Shown: positions 28,196 through 37,556, numbered from the stretch's first letter. The stretch: 39,052 nucleotides of DNA from Mycolicibacter heraklionensis (GCA_001673575.1 LZME01000010.1:1-39052); one strand, 5' to 3'. Numbers and translations: made by a program. Notes: a model not told the origin generated them from the sequence alone.

Positions 28196-29673
28196 GCGAG
28201 CTGATCCGATCCGACGCGGCCACCTTGGCGGCCAAGATCGCCGCCCGCGAGGTGTCCTCGGTCGAGGTCACCCGCGCCCACCTCGACCAGATCGCGGCCA
28301 CCGACGACCGGTACGGAGCCTTCCTGCACGTCGGCGCCGACGAAGCCCTGGCCGCAGCGGAGGCCGCCGACAAGGCGATAGCCGCCGGCGAGGCGCCGTC
28401 GGCGCTGGCCGGGGTCCCGTTGGCACTCAAGGACGTGTTCACCACCGTCGACGCGCCCACCACGTGCGGATCGAAGATCCTCGAAGGCTGGCGGGCCCCC
28501 TACGACGCGACCGTCACGGCGCGCCTGCGCGCGGCGGGCATCCCGATCCTGGGCAAGACCAACATGGACGAGTTCGCCATGGGCTCGTCGACGGAGAATT
28601 CCGCCTACGGTCCGACCCGCAACCCGTGGGATGTCGAGCGGGTGCCGGGCGGCTCCGGCGGCGGCAGTGCCGCGGCATTGGCCGCATTCCAGGCGCCGCT
28701 GGCCATCGGCACCGACACCGGCGGCTCGATTCGCCAGCCGGCCGCGCTGACCGCGACCGTCGGCGTCAAACCCACCTACGGCACCGTGAGTCGCTACGGA
28801 TTGGTGGCGTGCGCGTCGTCGCTGGACCAGGGCGGGCCGTGCGCACGCACCGTGGCCGACACCGCGCTGCTGCACTCGGTGATCGCCGGGTATGACCCGC
28901 GCGACTCAACCTCCCTGGACGTACCGGTGCCCGACGTCGTGGGCGCCGCGCACGCCGGGGCCACCGGCGATCTGTCGGGGGTGCGGATCGGGGTGGTGCG
29001 TCAGCTGCACAGCGGCGAGGGCTACCAGCCAGGTGTGCTGGCGTCGTTCAACGCCGCCGTCGAGCAGTTGAAAGCGCTGGGCGCGCAGATCTCGGAGGTG
29101 GACTGCCCGCACTTCGACTACTCGCTGAGCGCCTACTACTTGATCCTGCCCTCGGAGGTGTCGTCCAACCTGGCCCGCTTCGATGCGATGCGTTTCGGGC
29201 TGCGGGTCGGCGACGACGGAACCCACAGCGCCGAGGAAGTGATGGCGCTGACCCGCGCCGCCGGGTTCGGCCCAGAAGTCAAGCGCCGCATCATGCTCGG
29301 CACCTACGCGCTGTCGGCGGGCTACTACGACGCCTACTACAACCAGGCGCAGAAGGTGCGCACGCTGATCGCGCGCGACCTCGACGAGGCCTACAAGTCG
29401 GTGGACGTGTTGATCTCGCCGACGACGCCCACCACGGCGTTCCGGTTGGGGGAGAAGGTCGACGACCCGCTGGCCATGTACCTGTTCGACTTGTGCACCC
29501 TGCCGCTGAACCTGGCCGGACACTGCGGTATGTCGGTGCCGTCCGGGCTCTCCGGCGACGACGGGCTGCCGGTCGGCCTGCAGATCATGGCACCGGCGCT
29601 GGCCGATGACCGGCTGTACCGGGTGGGTGCGGCCTATGAGGCCGCCCGCGGGGAGCTGGCCAGCGCGATTTAG
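28192..29673 (+). CDS. gatA: Asp/Glu-tRNA(Asn/Gln) amidotransferase subunit GatA
   Basis: Glutaminase/amidase subunit (493 aa) that releases ammonia from glutamine for the GatCAB complex. The amidase catalytic set is complete: K80 (ALKDVF), S155 ([10 protein letters not shown]) and S179 ([11 protein letters not shown]). [17 protein letters not shown] and [13 protein letters not shown] are family hallmarks. GTG 28192 overlaps gatC by 4 nt, so GatC and GatA are translated as a pair, while gatB lies 2.7 kb away with its own similar promoter. The stop is followed by a hairpin before pfkA. Confidence 0.96.
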   Translation: MSELIRSDAATLAAKIAAREVSSVEVTRAHLDQIAATDDRYGAFLHVGADEALAAAEAADKAIAAGEAPSALAGVPLALKDVFTTVDAPTTCGSKILEGWRAPYDATVTARLRAAGIPILGKTNMDEFAMGSSTENSAYGPTRNPWDVERVPGGSGGGSAAALAAFQAPLAIGTDTGGSIRQPAALTATVGVKPTYGTVSRYGLVACASSLDQGGPCARTVADTALLHSVIAGYDPRDSTSLDVPVPDVVGAAHAGATGDLSGVRIGVVRQLHSGEGYQPGVLASFNAAVEQLKALGAQISEVDCPHFDYSLSAYYLILPSEVSSNLARFDAMRFGLRVGDDGTHSAEEVMALTRAAGFGPEVKRRIMLGTYALSAGYYDAYYNQAQKVRTLIARDLDEAYKSVDVLISPTTPTTAFRLGEKVDDPLAMYLFDLCTLPLNLAGHCGMSVPSGLSGDDGLPVGLQIMAPALADDRLYRVGAAYEAARGELASAI

Positions 29674-29679
29674 TCCGCC

Positions 29680-29735
29680 GAGCAGACACAAAAGCGCCCT
29701 GAAACGCGGTGAATTGGGAGCTTTTACGTCTGCTC
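29680..29735. terminator. Inverted repeat in the gatA-pfkA gap
   Basis: Left arm GAGCAGACACAAAAGC (29680-29695) and right arm GCTTTTACGTCTGCTC (29720-29735) match at 14 of 16 positions. The left arm starts 7 nt after the gatA stop. It shares the GAGCAGACRC-AAAGC core with the hairpin after fixB (9306-9321), so it belongs to a small repeat family with a terminator-like role. Confidence 0.6.
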
Positions 29736-29773
29736 GCCGGTGAAGACGCAGCCGACCCGGCAAGATGGGCACT

Positions 29774-30805
29774 ATGCGGATCGGAGTGCTCACCGGCGGC
29801 GGTGACTGTCCCGGATTGAACGCTGTGATCAGGGCGGTGGTGCGCACCTGCGACTCCCGCTACGGCTCCACGGTGGTCGGATTCCAGGACGGCTGGCGCG
29901 GCCTGCTGGAGAACCGGCGCGTTCAGTTGGCCAACGACGACCGCAACGACCGGCTGCTGGCCAAGGGCGGCACCATGCTCGGCACCGCCCGGGTGAACCC
30001 GGACAAGCTGCGCGCCGGCCTGGATCAGGTCAAGCAGACCCTCGACGATAACGGCATCGACGTGCTCATCCCTATCGGCGGCGAGGGCACCTTGACCGCG
30101 GCGCACTGGCTGTCGCAGGAGAACGTCCCGGTGGTCGGGGTGCCCAAGACCATCGACAACGACATCGATTGCACCGACGTCACTTTCGGCCACGACACCG
30201 CCCTGCAGGTGGCCACCGAGGCAATCGACCGGCTGCATTCCACCGCCGAATCCCATCAGCGGGTGATGCTGGTCGAGGTGATGGGCCGCCACGCCGGCTG
30301 GATCGCGCTCAACGCCGGGCTGGCCTCCGGTGCTCACATGACGCTGATACCCGAGCAACCCTTCGACGTCGAAGAGGTGTGCCGGCTGGTCAAACAACGC
30401 TTCCAGCACGGGTCGTCGCACTTCATCTGCGTCGTCGCCGAAGGCGCCAAACCCGCTGTGGGCTCCATGGAGTTACGGGCCGGCGGCGTCGACGAGTTCG
30501 GCCACGAGCGGTTCACCGGTGTTGCCGCCCAGCTGGCTGTCGAAATCGAAAGGCGCGTCAAGAAGGAAGTCCGCACCACGGTGCTGGGCCACGTGCAGCG
30601 CGGCGGCACTCCGACCGCCTACGATCGCGTGCTCGCGACCCGCTTCGGCGTCAACGCCGCGGATGCCGCCCACGCCGGCGAATACGGAATGATGGTGTCG
30701 CTGCGTGGGCAGGAGATCGGCAGGGTGGCGTTGGCCGACGCGGTCCGACAGCTCAAGGTGGTGCCGCAGAGCCGCTACGACGATGCGGCGGCGTTCTTCG
30801 GCTGA
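29774..30805 (+). CDS. pfkA: 6-phosphofructokinase
   Basis: Phosphorylates fructose 6-phosphate to the 1,6-bisphosphate in glycolysis. The 343-aa protein equals the M. tuberculosis PfkA length. [13 protein letters not shown] (4-16) begins the nucleotide site, GGEGTL is at 102-107, PKTIDND (124-130) contains catalytic D128, and MGRHAGW (170-176) binds the sugar phosphate. G105 argues for ATP, while K125 is the residue seen in pyrophosphate-linked enzymes; the mycobacterial enzyme has the same pair and is ATP-dependent as far as I recall. ATG 29774 is preferred over ATG 29765 because it begins MRIGVLTGG. Confidence 0.95.
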   Translation: MRIGVLTGGGDCPGLNAVIRAVVRTCDSRYGSTVVGFQDGWRGLLENRRVQLANDDRNDRLLAKGGTMLGTARVNPDKLRAGLDQVKQTLDDNGIDVLIPIGGEGTLTAAHWLSQENVPVVGVPKTIDNDIDCTDVTFGHDTALQVATEAIDRLHSTAESHQRVMLVEVMGRHAGWIALNAGLASGAHMTLIPEQPFDVEEVCRLVKQRFQHGSSHFICVVAEGAKPAVGSMELRAGGVDEFGHERFTGVAAQLAVEIERRVKKEVRTTVLGHVQRGGTPTAYDRVLATRFGVNAADAAHAGEYGMMVSLRGQEIGRVALADAVRQLKVVPQSRYDDAAAFFG

Positions 30806-30896
30806 CGCGCGTGTGGCGTGACAACATCGCGAAATGACCTCACAATGGTGAGGTTGTGCTTCGTGTTGCCTGATGGATGAAGGCTGGGGGTGGGGT

Positions 30897-31217
30897 ATGG
30901 GAAAGATGGCGTTATCTGCCGCGGTGCTGTGCGGTCTGCCGATGGGGCTGGTGCTGTCGACGTCGGCCCACGCCAGCGGTGACCTCATCGGCGATTACGT
31001 CACCGACCACGGTGGCGACGTCTGCGCATTGATCAACGAACAGCCGAACCTGGCGGGGGTCAGGCATGCTGTCGATCACATCTTGGCGACCAGTGGTCTG
31101 CCGGAGGATCAGACCGGGCGGCTGCTGGCCGGGTCAGTGATTGCCGACTGCCCCGAAGACGGCCTGCTGGTCGAGGAATTCGTCTTGTACGTCAAGCGGC
31201 GCCAGCAACAGCAGTAG
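30897..31217 (+). CDS. Small secreted DUF732-type protein
   Basis: Short exported protein (106 aa from ATG 30897). A hydrophobic signal sequence (MALSAAVLCGLPMGLVLSTS) ends at SAHASG. The mature part is small and acidic-polar with two cysteines, in GGDVCALINEQPNLAGV and VIADCPEDG, which would form the single disulfide of the DUF732 fold common in mycobacteria. The C-terminus is polyglutamine-like (RRQQQQ). The start is chosen for the GGGGGTGGGG tract upstream; ATG 30873 would add 8 residues. No function is known for the family. Confidence 0.7.
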   Translation: MGKMALSAAVLCGLPMGLVLSTSAHASGDLIGDYVTDHGGDVCALINEQPNLAGVRHAVDHILATSGLPEDQTGRLLAGSVIADCPEDGLLVEEFVLYVKRRQQQQ

Positions 31218-31240
31218 TTAGGGTGATCGGCGATCTTCCG

Positions 31241-31627
31241 TCACAGGTCGCCTGGGTCGTCGGGCACGTCGACGGCGTAGTCGGCCAGCACCTCCAGCGC
31301 GACCACCTCCAGAGTGCGTTCATGTGTGGCGGCCAACACTACCGGCGCGGCGCAGCCGTCGCGGTGGGCGCGCAACCAGTTCAGCGCGGTGACGCACCAC
31401 CGATCGCCGGGGACCAGCCCCGGGAACCGGTAGGCCGGCATCGGCGTGGACAGGTCGTTGCCGATCGAGCGCTGGTGTTCCAGGAATTCGCCGGTGACGA
31501 CGGCGCAAATCGTGTGCAGTCCGATGTCCTCGGGCCCTGATGAGCAACAGCCGTCGCGGTAGAAGCCGGTGATCGGGTCGCTGCCGCACGGCTCCAGCGG
31601 GCCGCCCAGTACGTTGCGGTCGGGCAT
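31241..31627 (-). CDS. DUF2237 family protein
   Basis: 128-aa protein with the DUF2237 layout: NVLGGPLEPCGSDPITGFYRDGCC near the start, then GLHTICAVVTGEFLEHQRSIGNDLSTPMPAYRFPGLVPGDRWCVTALNW-type blocks and LEVVALEVLADYAVDVPDD at the end. Five cysteines, including C-C at about 27-28, may bind metal, but the role is unknown. On the minus strand TAGACT (31640 down to 31635) lies 7 nt before ATG 31627, so translation is probably leaderless. It is divergent from tenA, with 37 bp between the start codons. Confidence 0.82.
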   Translation of the reverse strand: MPDRNVLGGPLEPCGSDPITGFYRDGCCSSGPEDIGLHTICAVVTGEFLEHQRSIGNDLSTPMPAYRFPGLVPGDRWCVTALNWLRAHRDGCAAPVVLAATHERTLEVVALEVLADYAVDVPDDPGDL

Positions 31628-31634
31628 GGGGCAC

Positions 31635-31659
31635 AGTCTAGGGCGGCGTCACCTACCGT
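31635..31659. promoter_or_regulatory. Divergent leaderless promoters of the DUF2237 gene and tenA
   Basis: Minus strand: TAGACT (31640-31635), 7 nt, ATG 31627. Plus strand: TACCGT (31654-31659), 5 nt, ATG 31665. Both -10 boxes sit in the 37-bp gap and neither gene has a Shine-Dalgarno site. Confidence 0.5.
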
Positions 31660-31664
31660 GAGGT

Positions 31665-32333
31665 ATGACCGAGCGGAACCGGGAGCGGCTGTGGGCGCAT
31701 ATCGACGGCATCTACCGGCAGATCTGCGAGCATCCGTTCGTGACCGGGCTGACCAAGGGAACCTTGGGGCGCAACCAGTTTCGCTACTACCTGGTACAGG
31801 ACGCGCACTACCTGCGCGGTTATGCGCGGGCACTGGCGATCTGCGCGGCCAAGGCGCCGATCGAGTCGGAGCTGACGATGTTCGCCGAGCATGCCGGCGC
31901 GGCGATCACCGCCGAAGCCGACCTGCACGCCGGGCTGCTAGCGGATCTGGGGTTCGACGTCGAAGCTGCCGCCGCACTGCCGATCGCCCCGACGACCCAG
32001 GCCTACACCAGCTATCTGCTGGCGGTTACCACATCCGGCTCCTATGCCGAGGCCGTAGCCGCAGTGCTGCCCTGCTACTGGGTCTACGCCCGGGTGGGTG
32101 AGCACCTGCAACGCCACGGCTCACCGGAGCCGCTGTTCCAGCGCTGGATCGATATGTACGCGGGACAGGAGTATCAAGCGGTGGTGGAGGCGGTGCTTGC
32201 CGTCGCCGACCGCATCGGTACACACCTGCCGGCAGCGGAGTGGGAGCTGATGCGCCGGCATTTCCACACCGCCGCGCGTTATGAATGGATGTTCTTCGAC
32301 GCCGCCTACCGGATGGAGGACTGGCCGGTGTGA
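31665..32333 (+). CDS. tenA: TenA-type thiaminase II / aminopyrimidine salvage enzyme
   Basis: All-helical enzyme (222 aa) that hydrolyses damaged thiamin pyrimidines (4-amino-5-aminomethyl-2-methylpyrimidine) so the ring can be reused. D46 (LVQDAHYL), C137 (AVLPCYWVY) and E207 ([10 protein letters not shown]) match the catalytic positions of TenA. No other thiamin gene is next to it, so it acts in salvage rather than as part of a synthesis operon. ATG 31665 has TACCGT 5 nt upstream and no ribosome site. The stop is 37 bp before gatB on the same strand. Confidence 0.88.
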   Translation: MTERNRERLWAHIDGIYRQICEHPFVTGLTKGTLGRNQFRYYLVQDAHYLRGYARALAICAAKAPIESELTMFAEHAGAAITAEADLHAGLLADLGFDVEAAAALPIAPTTQAYTSYLLAVTTSGSYAEAVAAVLPCYWVYARVGEHLQRHGSPEPLFQRWIDMYAGQEYQAVVEAVLAVADRIGTHLPAAEWELMRRHFHTAARYEWMFFDAAYRMEDWPV

Positions 32334-32357
32334 CCAAGTCTGGCTGAGCGGGTCACC

Positions 32358-32363
32358 TAGACT
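32358..32363 (+). promoter_or_regulatory. -10 box (TAGACT) of gatB, leaderless
   Basis: TAGACTTTGCGCC is followed by ATG 32371. The string is almost the same as at gatC (TAGGCTTTGCACCC). Confidence 0.5.
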
Positions 32364-32370
32364 TTGCGCC

Positions 32371-33876
32371 ATGACCGCTGCTGTCGCTGAACTGCTCGAC
32401 TACGACGACGTCGTCGCCCGCTTCGACCCGGTGCTGGGCCTGGAAGTGCACGTCGAGCTGTCCACGGCCACCAAGATGTTCTGCGGATGCTCGACAGCAT
32501 TCGGCGCCGAGCCGAACACTCAGGTCTGTCCGGTGTGCCTGGGCCTGCCCGGTTCGCTGCCGGTGCTCAATGCCATCGCGGTCGAGTCGGCGATCCGGAT
32601 CGGGCTGGCACTCAACTGCGAAATCGCCTCCTGGTGCCGGTTCGCCCGCAAGAACTACTTCTATCCCGACCAGCCGAAGAACTACCAGATCTCCCAGTAC
32701 GACGAGCCGATCGCATTCAACGGTTACCTGGACGTGCCGCTGGAAGACGGGTCGGTGTGGCGGGTGGACATCGAGCGCGCTCACATGGAGGAGGACACCG
32801 GCAAGCTCACCCACGTAGGCAGCGACACCGGTCGCATCGAGGGCGCCAGCGAATCCCTGGTCGACTACAACCGGGCCGGCGTGCCGCTGATCGAGATCGT
32901 CACCAAACCGATCACCGGTGCCGCTGAACGTGCACCGCAGATCGCTCGGGCTTATGTGACGGCGTTGCGGGATCTGCTGCGGGCGTTGGACGTTTCTGAC
33001 GTGCGGATGGACCAGGGTTCGATGCGCTGTGACGCCAACGTGTCGCTGAAGCCTACCGGGGCAGCCGAATTCGGCACCCGAACCGAGACCAAGAACGTCA
33101 ACTCGCTCAAGAGTGTCGAGGTGGCGGTGAGCTACGAGATGCGACGCCAGGGCGCGGTGTTGACCGGAGGCGGCACCGTCGTTCAGGAGACCCGGCACTT
33201 CCACGAAGCCGGTTACACCAGCCCGGGCCGAGCCAAGGAGACCGCGGAGGACTACCGCTACTTTCCTGAACCCGATCTGGAGCCGGTGGCGCCATCGGCG
33301 GAGCTGGTCGCAGAATTGCGGGAGACCATTCCGGAACTGCCGTGGCTGGCCCGCAAGAAGATCCAGGAGCAGTGGGGCGTCTCCGACGAGGTGATGCGCG
33401 ATCTGGTCAACGCGGGCGCGGTTGAGTTGGTGGCCGCCACCGTGTCAGCCGGAGCATCCAGCGAGGCGGCCCGGGCCTGGTGGGGAAACTTCCTGGTGCA
33501 GAAGGCCAACGAGGCCGGTGTCGAACTCGACGCTCTGGCCATCACGCCCACGCAAGTGGCTGCCGTGGTGGCGCTGGTGGAATCGGGCGAGCTGTCTAAC
33601 AAGCTGGCTCGACAGGTGGTCGAAGGGGTACTGGCCGGCGAGGGGGAGCCCGCCCAGGTGATGGCCGACCGGGGCCTGGTCGTGGTGCGTGACGACTCGG
33701 TGATCCAGGCGGCGATCGACGAAGCCTTGGCCGCCAATCCCGATGTGGCCGAGAAGATTCGGGGCGGCAAGGTGCAGGCCGCCGGCGCCATCGTTGGTGC
33801 GGTCATGAAAGCCACCAAGGGTCAGGCCGACGCCGCCCGGGTGCGGGAACTGGTGCTGGCCGCCTGCGCCGGGTAG
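32371..33876 (+). CDS. gatB: Asp/Glu-tRNA(Asn/Gln) amidotransferase subunit GatB
   Basis: Subunit that phosphorylates the misacylated Glu or Asp on tRNA before amidation (501 aa). GLEVHVEL (23-30) and the zinc-type cysteines C38, C40, C53 and C56 form the N-terminal site. [15 protein letters not shown] (97-111) is the GatB signature. [14 protein letters not shown] and the long C-terminal YqeY-like tail (about 345-501) complete it. ATG 32371 is chosen for the promoter and normal family start; an upstream in-frame ATG at 32281 would lie inside tenA. The last 26 codons recur, decayed, at 35607-35673. Confidence 0.96.
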   Translation: MTAAVAELLDYDDVVARFDPVLGLEVHVELSTATKMFCGCSTAFGAEPNTQVCPVCLGLPGSLPVLNAIAVESAIRIGLALNCEIASWCRFARKNYFYPDQPKNYQISQYDEPIAFNGYLDVPLEDGSVWRVDIERAHMEEDTGKLTHVGSDTGRIEGASESLVDYNRAGVPLIEIVTKPITGAAERAPQIARAYVTALRDLLRALDVSDVRMDQGSMRCDANVSLKPTGAAEFGTRTETKNVNSLKSVEVAVSYEMRRQGAVLTGGGTVVQETRHFHEAGYTSPGRAKETAEDYRYFPEPDLEPVAPSAELVAELRETIPELPWLARKKIQEQWGVSDEVMRDLVNAGAVELVAATVSAGASSEAARAWWGNFLVQKANEAGVELDALAITPTQVAAVVALVESGELSNKLARQVVEGVLAGEGEPAQVMADRGLVVVRDDSVIQAAIDEALAANPDVAEKIRGGKVQAAGAIVGAVMKATKGQADAARVRELVLAACAG

Positions 33877-33888
33877 TCCCCGGCTGCC

Positions 33889-33987
33889 TCAGCCGGCGGT
33901 GGCGCGGCGAATCTGCGGCAGGTGGCGGGCGCCTTGGTGGTCGCGGTGGTCGAAGATGAACTGCAGCCACCGAAAGTCGATCAACAT
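33889..33987 (-). CDS. Possible 32-residue small protein
   Basis: Small open frame on the minus strand, convergent with gatB. The peptide starts MLIDFRWLQFIFDH and then turns basic/polar (HRDHQGARHLPQIRRATAG). ATG 33987 has AAAAGGA about 10 nt upstream, and TTACCT/AT-rich sequence further up could be a promoter. The peptide is more hydrophobic and patterned than expected of random GC-rich frames, but I recognise no family. It could equally be noise. The rest of 33877-34223 holds only the terminator at 34171. Confidence 0.25.
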   Translation of the reverse strand: MLIDFRWLQFIFDHRDHQGARHLPQIRRATAG

Positions 33988-34170
33988 TGCGTGGTCATCC
34001 TTTTCGCTCGTCGGGCGAGTATGCGGCGGCGGTGACGTCCTGCGTGAGTCACTGCTTTCGACCCGTTGAAACCCAAGGTAAGCCCGATATTTAAGGCGTC
34101 CGGGCGGAGTCAGTAATACTTCTGTGAGAACCGATCGGGTTGGCGCTGACTCGATGGTGCGACACAAAAC

Positions 34171-34204
34171 CGCACCGTGTGACCCCGAGGGGCCACACGG
34201 TGCG
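34171..34204 (-). terminator. Rho-independent terminator of the first GjpA-like gene
   Basis: Arms CGCACCGTGTG (34171-34181) and CACACGGTGCG (34194-34204) are perfect 11-bp complements, with CCCC/GGGG inside. On the minus strand the stem is followed by GTTTTGTG, a short T-run, so it terminates the gene ending at 34224. Confidence 0.75.
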
Positions 34205-34223
34205 ATTTGAGCGGTTGAGCGAT

Positions 34224-35309
34224 TTAGAACAGGCCCTCCAGGATATCGCTGCTGCCGTCCCAGCCGAGGGCCATCGCGATGGACTGGGAGAACTCCACCA
34301 TGGATGCGATCGGGCCGACCGCGACGCCCGGCAGGCTGAAAAGATCCATCGGCTCGCCCAGCGCATCGGTTCCGGCACCCATGCCGATGACATCGAAGAT
34401 CGAGCCACCCGAGCTGAGCAGTCCGCCCACGTTCAGATTCAGCTCGGTGATGTAGGTGGGCAAATCGAGCAGCGTCAGGGCGGGCAGGGTGATTCCCAGC
34501 TGATCCAGGATCGGCATCAGGTCAACCTCGCCGTAACCGTTGAGATAGGCATTGACGATGTTGGCCGGCATGTCGGTCAGCTGCTGCAGCGCGGCGTCCC
34601 AGTCCGGGGTGCCACCCGTCAGCGCCTCGGAGATGTTGGTGATGTCCTCGTTGACCTGCAGCACCGGGCTGAGCATGGTGCTGATCTGCCCGATCACAAC
34701 ACCGCTCAGCGGGGAACCGGCGAAGTTCAGCACCGCCGCTACCAGCGGCACCGCACTCTCGTCCAGACCGAGGGATTCGACGATGCCCGGCAGGACGGTC
34801 GAATCGGTGAGCATCCCGAAAAGGGTGCTGTGATCGATGATGCCGGCGAGCAGCCCGTCGGTGGCCTTCACCGCCTCATCCAGCGATTGGTACAGCGTGT
34901 CGGTGGCGCCGCCCTCGGGAAGGAACGGGCCGAAGAGGGCGCCGGGGATCGCTGCGGTGTCATCGGTCGCCGGTGCCCCGAACAGGGCAGTCAAGTGATC
35001 TTGAATGTCCTTGGTGACGTCGGCGAAGCTCAACGAGCCATCGGCCAGGCCCTGGATGTAGCCGATCTGGTTGGCCAGCTGCTGTTGCAGGGCCGCGAAC
35101 GGCGCCGCGGAGAAGTGGTTCCAGATGTCGGTGGCGTTGGCCTCGGCGGTCTGCCAGACGCTGTCCCAGCTGGCGGTGAGTTGCACCGCATGGGTGTGCG
35201 GGGCCGGTTGGGAGGGCAGGGGCGCGATGGCCGTCGTGGCGGCCACTGCACCGGCTCCGATGAGCGCGACGCTTGCGGCGACCCAGGGGGAGGGGGCACG
35301 GTGTTGCAT
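34224..35309 (-). CDS. GjpA-like exported protein, paralog 1
   Basis: 361-aa exported protein. The N-terminus (MQHRAPSPWVAASVALIGAG) is a signal sequence that should be cut after about residue 30. The mature chain is acidic, rich in Leu, Ala, Gly and Pro and nearly free of cysteine. It carries NFAGSPLSGVVIGQIS, a WDAALQQLTDMPANIVNAYLNG block and a conserved end MALGWDG. These match my memory of actinobacterial proteins annotated as outer membrane porin GjpA; the porin role is inferred only. ATG 35309 has AGGAG (on the minus strand) just upstream and lines up with paralog 2 at 38641. Coding and upstream DNA are both shared with that gene. Confidence 0.75.
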   Translation of the reverse strand: MQHRAPSPWVAASVALIGAGAVAATTAIAPLPSQPAPHTHAVQLTASWDSVWQTAEANATDIWNHFSAAPFAALQQQLANQIGYIQGLADGSLSFADVTKDIQDHLTALFGAPATDDTAAIPGALFGPFLPEGGATDTLYQSLDEAVKATDGLLAGIIDHSTLFGMLTDSTVLPGIVESLGLDESAVPLVAAVLNFAGSPLSGVVIGQISTMLSPVLQVNEDITNISEALTGGTPDWDAALQQLTDMPANIVNAYLNGYGEVDLMPILDQLGITLPALTLLDLPTYITELNLNVGGLLSSGGSIFDVIGMGAGTDALGEPMDLFSLPGVAVGPIASMVEFSQSIAMALGWDGSSDILEGLF

Positions 35310-35570
35310 TGGTCTCCTAGTTACGTAAGCGTGACGACTGCCACGGGAAAGAAAGGTTACTTGAAAGTAGGTTAGGCGCAAGCGAACTGAACGCTAACAA
35401 AATCCGAGGTCGCTACGCTTTTTGCCGGGATGACCTCGGCATATCGCGAAGCCGTTCGGCTGATTGACAGGGAATTCTTAAAAAACTTGGTACCGTGAAA
35501 TGGAATGACGAACTTGGTTAGTAGACCAAAGGAGTGCCTCGGAGACCACTTCCGGGCTCGCTAGTCGACG
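35310..35570 (-). promoter_or_regulatory. Upstream region of paralog 1, shared with paralog 2
   Basis: 35301-35336 is identical over 36 bp to 38633-38668 and contains the start codon, RBS and a TTACGTAA palindrome (35321-35328). A -10 box TAACCT (minus, 35374 down to 35369) gives a leader of about 53 nt, and paralog 2 has TAAGCT at the matching place. A second conserved block, 35461-35490 (TGATTGACAGGGAATTCTTA and on), matches 38793-38822. Weaker similarity runs to about 35565. Confidence 0.65.
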
Positions 35571-35606
35571 CCTGATCCACGTGTGGACCGGCGACGCCGC
35601 GCCAAA

Positions 35607-35673
35607 GCGTTGATGAGGAGCCGCCGGGGTCAGGCCGACGCTGCCCGAATTGCTGCTGGCCGCCAGCGGCTAA
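35607..35673 (+). pseudogene. Decayed copy of the gatB 3' end
   Basis: Aligns with the last 26 codons of gatB (33799-33876). The first 36 nt are co-linear, including a 15-base exact match GGGTCAGGCCGACGC, and read A-L-M-R...GQADAAR where gatB reads A-V-M-K...GQADAAR. An 8-nt loss then shifts the frame and the end reads ELLLAASG-stop, against [13 protein letters not shown] in gatB. It has no start and cannot be functional. It marks a past duplication or insertion event at this junction. Confidence 0.7.
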
Positions 35674-35880
35674 GGCGTGCCGCCCACCGCCCAGCAAGCC
35701 CGGGTGGCTCGGCCCTCCTTGCGGGTTGTTAATCACCGGATGGAAACGGGAAGGGGCCGAGCGGGCCTCAAGCCTGAGACAAAACCATTACTCCCGTGGC
35801 TGTTTTCTAGGCGATTTCATAGCGTTTCGCGTCATGCGCTTTATCGTGTCGCGACCGCGGATGAATCCGGTGCCGGTGTA

Positions 35881-37545
35881 GTGAGCCTGTCCCGTCGTAG
35901 TTTCCTTCAGGCCGGAATGGCCGCGGCCGCCGGCGCTGCCGCAGGTATGGGTTCCCGCGTGGCGCATGCCGAACCGGCGGCGCTGCTGGCGTCGAATCCA
36001 ACCGGCACCACCTTGGATGTGGTCAGCACGCCGGGCATGGCCCAAGCCGGGGGCTACCGGCCACTGGTCGCCGGCAGTGGATGGCCGTTGTACATCCGCC
36101 AGGAGCTGGCCACCGCGGGCCCCGCGCGCGAGATGGCGCGCACCGCGTTGGCGGCGTTCGTCCAGGTCACCGATCTGCACCTCACCGACGCGCAGAGTCC
36201 GGCCCGATTCGAGTTCGTCCATCCGTTCATCTCGTCGGCCTACCGGCCGCACGAGACACTGACCACTCAGGGTGCGGTCTCGCTCGTGAAGCAGCTCAAC
36301 GCGCTTCCCGGCGGGCCGTTCACCGGCCGGCCATTCGATTGCCTGGTCTCCACCGGGGATAACACCGACAACAAAGAGCTGATCGAACTCGACTGGTTTC
36401 TGACGGTGATGTCGGGCGGGTCGATCATCCCCAACACCGGTGCACCGGATCGCTATGAGGGCGTGCAGGCGCACGGCTCGTCGGATTACTGGCTGGCCGA
36501 GTCGCCGTATTGGGACAGCTACAAGGGCAAGGGATTTCAGCAGATTCCGGGATTCCTGTCCGCTGCGATCTCCGCGCATGTCAGCCCGGGTCTGCGCATG
36601 CCCTGGTATTCGGTGGTGGGCAACCACGATGAGCAGCTGCTGGGCACCGTTCCCAACGGTCTGCTGGACTGGATGTACACCTCGCCGATCAAATTCGATC
36701 TGCCGCATAGCGATCCCTCGGCGATCGCCATCGCCAAGGCACTGTGCGCCGATCCCTCGCAGCTCGTCCCGATCCTGCTGCAGCTCAAGTCCGGCGGACC
36801 CTTCCTGCCCGCAACCGTGGATCAGCGACGCATGCCATTCACGTTGAGCCAGTATGTTCGTCGGCACTTCGAGCCCGCCATCACCGGTCCCGGGCCGGTC
36901 GGGCATGGTTTCACGGATCCAGATGGGCCTACCTGGTACACCTTCCAGGTGGCGCCCGGTGTGCTCGGTGTGGCTATGAACACCACCAATGACCTTGGCC
37001 TGTCGGCCGGCTCGATCAACGAAAGTCAATTGCGGTTCGTCCTCGAGCAGATCGACGTGCACCGGGATCAGTTGGTGATCCTGTTTAGTCACCACACCTC
37101 ACGCACCATGAATGTCGGCCTGCCGGATCCGAATCACCCCGGCGAGAAGCTCTATACGGGCGCGTCGCTCGTCGCGGCATTGCTGGAGCGGCCGAACGTG
37201 ATCGCATGGGTTAATGGGCACACTCACACCAACGAGATGATCCCGCACAAGGGTCCCACGCCGAAGCAGAGCTTCTGGGAGATCAACACGGCCAGCCACA
37301 TCGACTACCCGCAGCTGGCCCGGATCATCGAAGTCACCGACAATCACGACGGCACGCTGAGTCTGTTCACCCCGCTGGTCGAGGCCCAGGCACCGTTCAC
37401 CGCGGATCCCAGCGATCTGAGTCCCACCGGTCTGGCCAGCCTGTACCGCGAGCTGTCCTACAACGATCTGCACCGCAAAGATGCCCGGCTGGGCGCCGTG
37501 GCGGATCGCAACTGCGAGTTGCTCCTTGCCCATCCGCTGCACTGA
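35881..37545 (+). CDS. Tat-exported calcineurin-like metallophosphoesterase
   Basis: 554-aa phosphoesterase of the TIGR03767-like actinobacterial family. A twin-arginine signal SRRSFLQAG (4-12) with hydrophobic AAAAGAAAGMG precedes a cleavage site after AHA (residue 30), so it folds in the cytoplasm and is exported. Metal-binding motifs are D98-x-H100 (VTDLHLTD), GDNTDN from G159, GNHDE (247-251), a late SHHTSR, and GHTHTN. The substrate is unknown. GTG 35881 is chosen because the Tat motif follows it directly; longer frames upstream would put about 68 residues before the signal. It lies between the two GjpA-like genes and 207 bp after the gatB remnant. Confidence 0.87.
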   Translation: MSLSRRSFLQAGMAAAAGAAAGMGSRVAHAEPAALLASNPTGTTLDVVSTPGMAQAGGYRPLVAGSGWPLYIRQELATAGPAREMARTALAAFVQVTDLHLTDAQSPARFEFVHPFISSAYRPHETLTTQGAVSLVKQLNALPGGPFTGRPFDCLVSTGDNTDNKELIELDWFLTVMSGGSIIPNTGAPDRYEGVQAHGSSDYWLAESPYWDSYKGKGFQQIPGFLSAAISAHVSPGLRMPWYSVVGNHDEQLLGTVPNGLLDWMYTSPIKFDLPHSDPSAIAIAKALCADPSQLVPILLQLKSGGPFLPATVDQRRMPFTLSQYVRRHFEPAITGPGPVGHGFTDPDGPTWYTFQVAPGVLGVAMNTTNDLGLSAGSINESQLRFVLEQIDVHRDQLVILFSHHTSRTMNVGLPDPNHPGEKLYTGASLVAALLERPNVIAWVNGHTHTNEMIPHKGPTPKQSFWEINTASHIDYPQLARIIEVTDNHDGTLSLFTPLVEAQAPFTADPSDLSPTGLASLYRELSYNDLHRKDARLGAVADRNCELLLAHPLH

Positions 37546-37556
37546 GGCGGCAACGC

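Noticed and set aside
35464..35496. TTGACA and TACCGT as a plus-strand promoter for the phosphatase
   Set aside because: The spacer is 21 bp, too long. The block is conserved upstream of paralog 2, where no plus-strand gene follows, so it more likely belongs to the GjpA-like genes.
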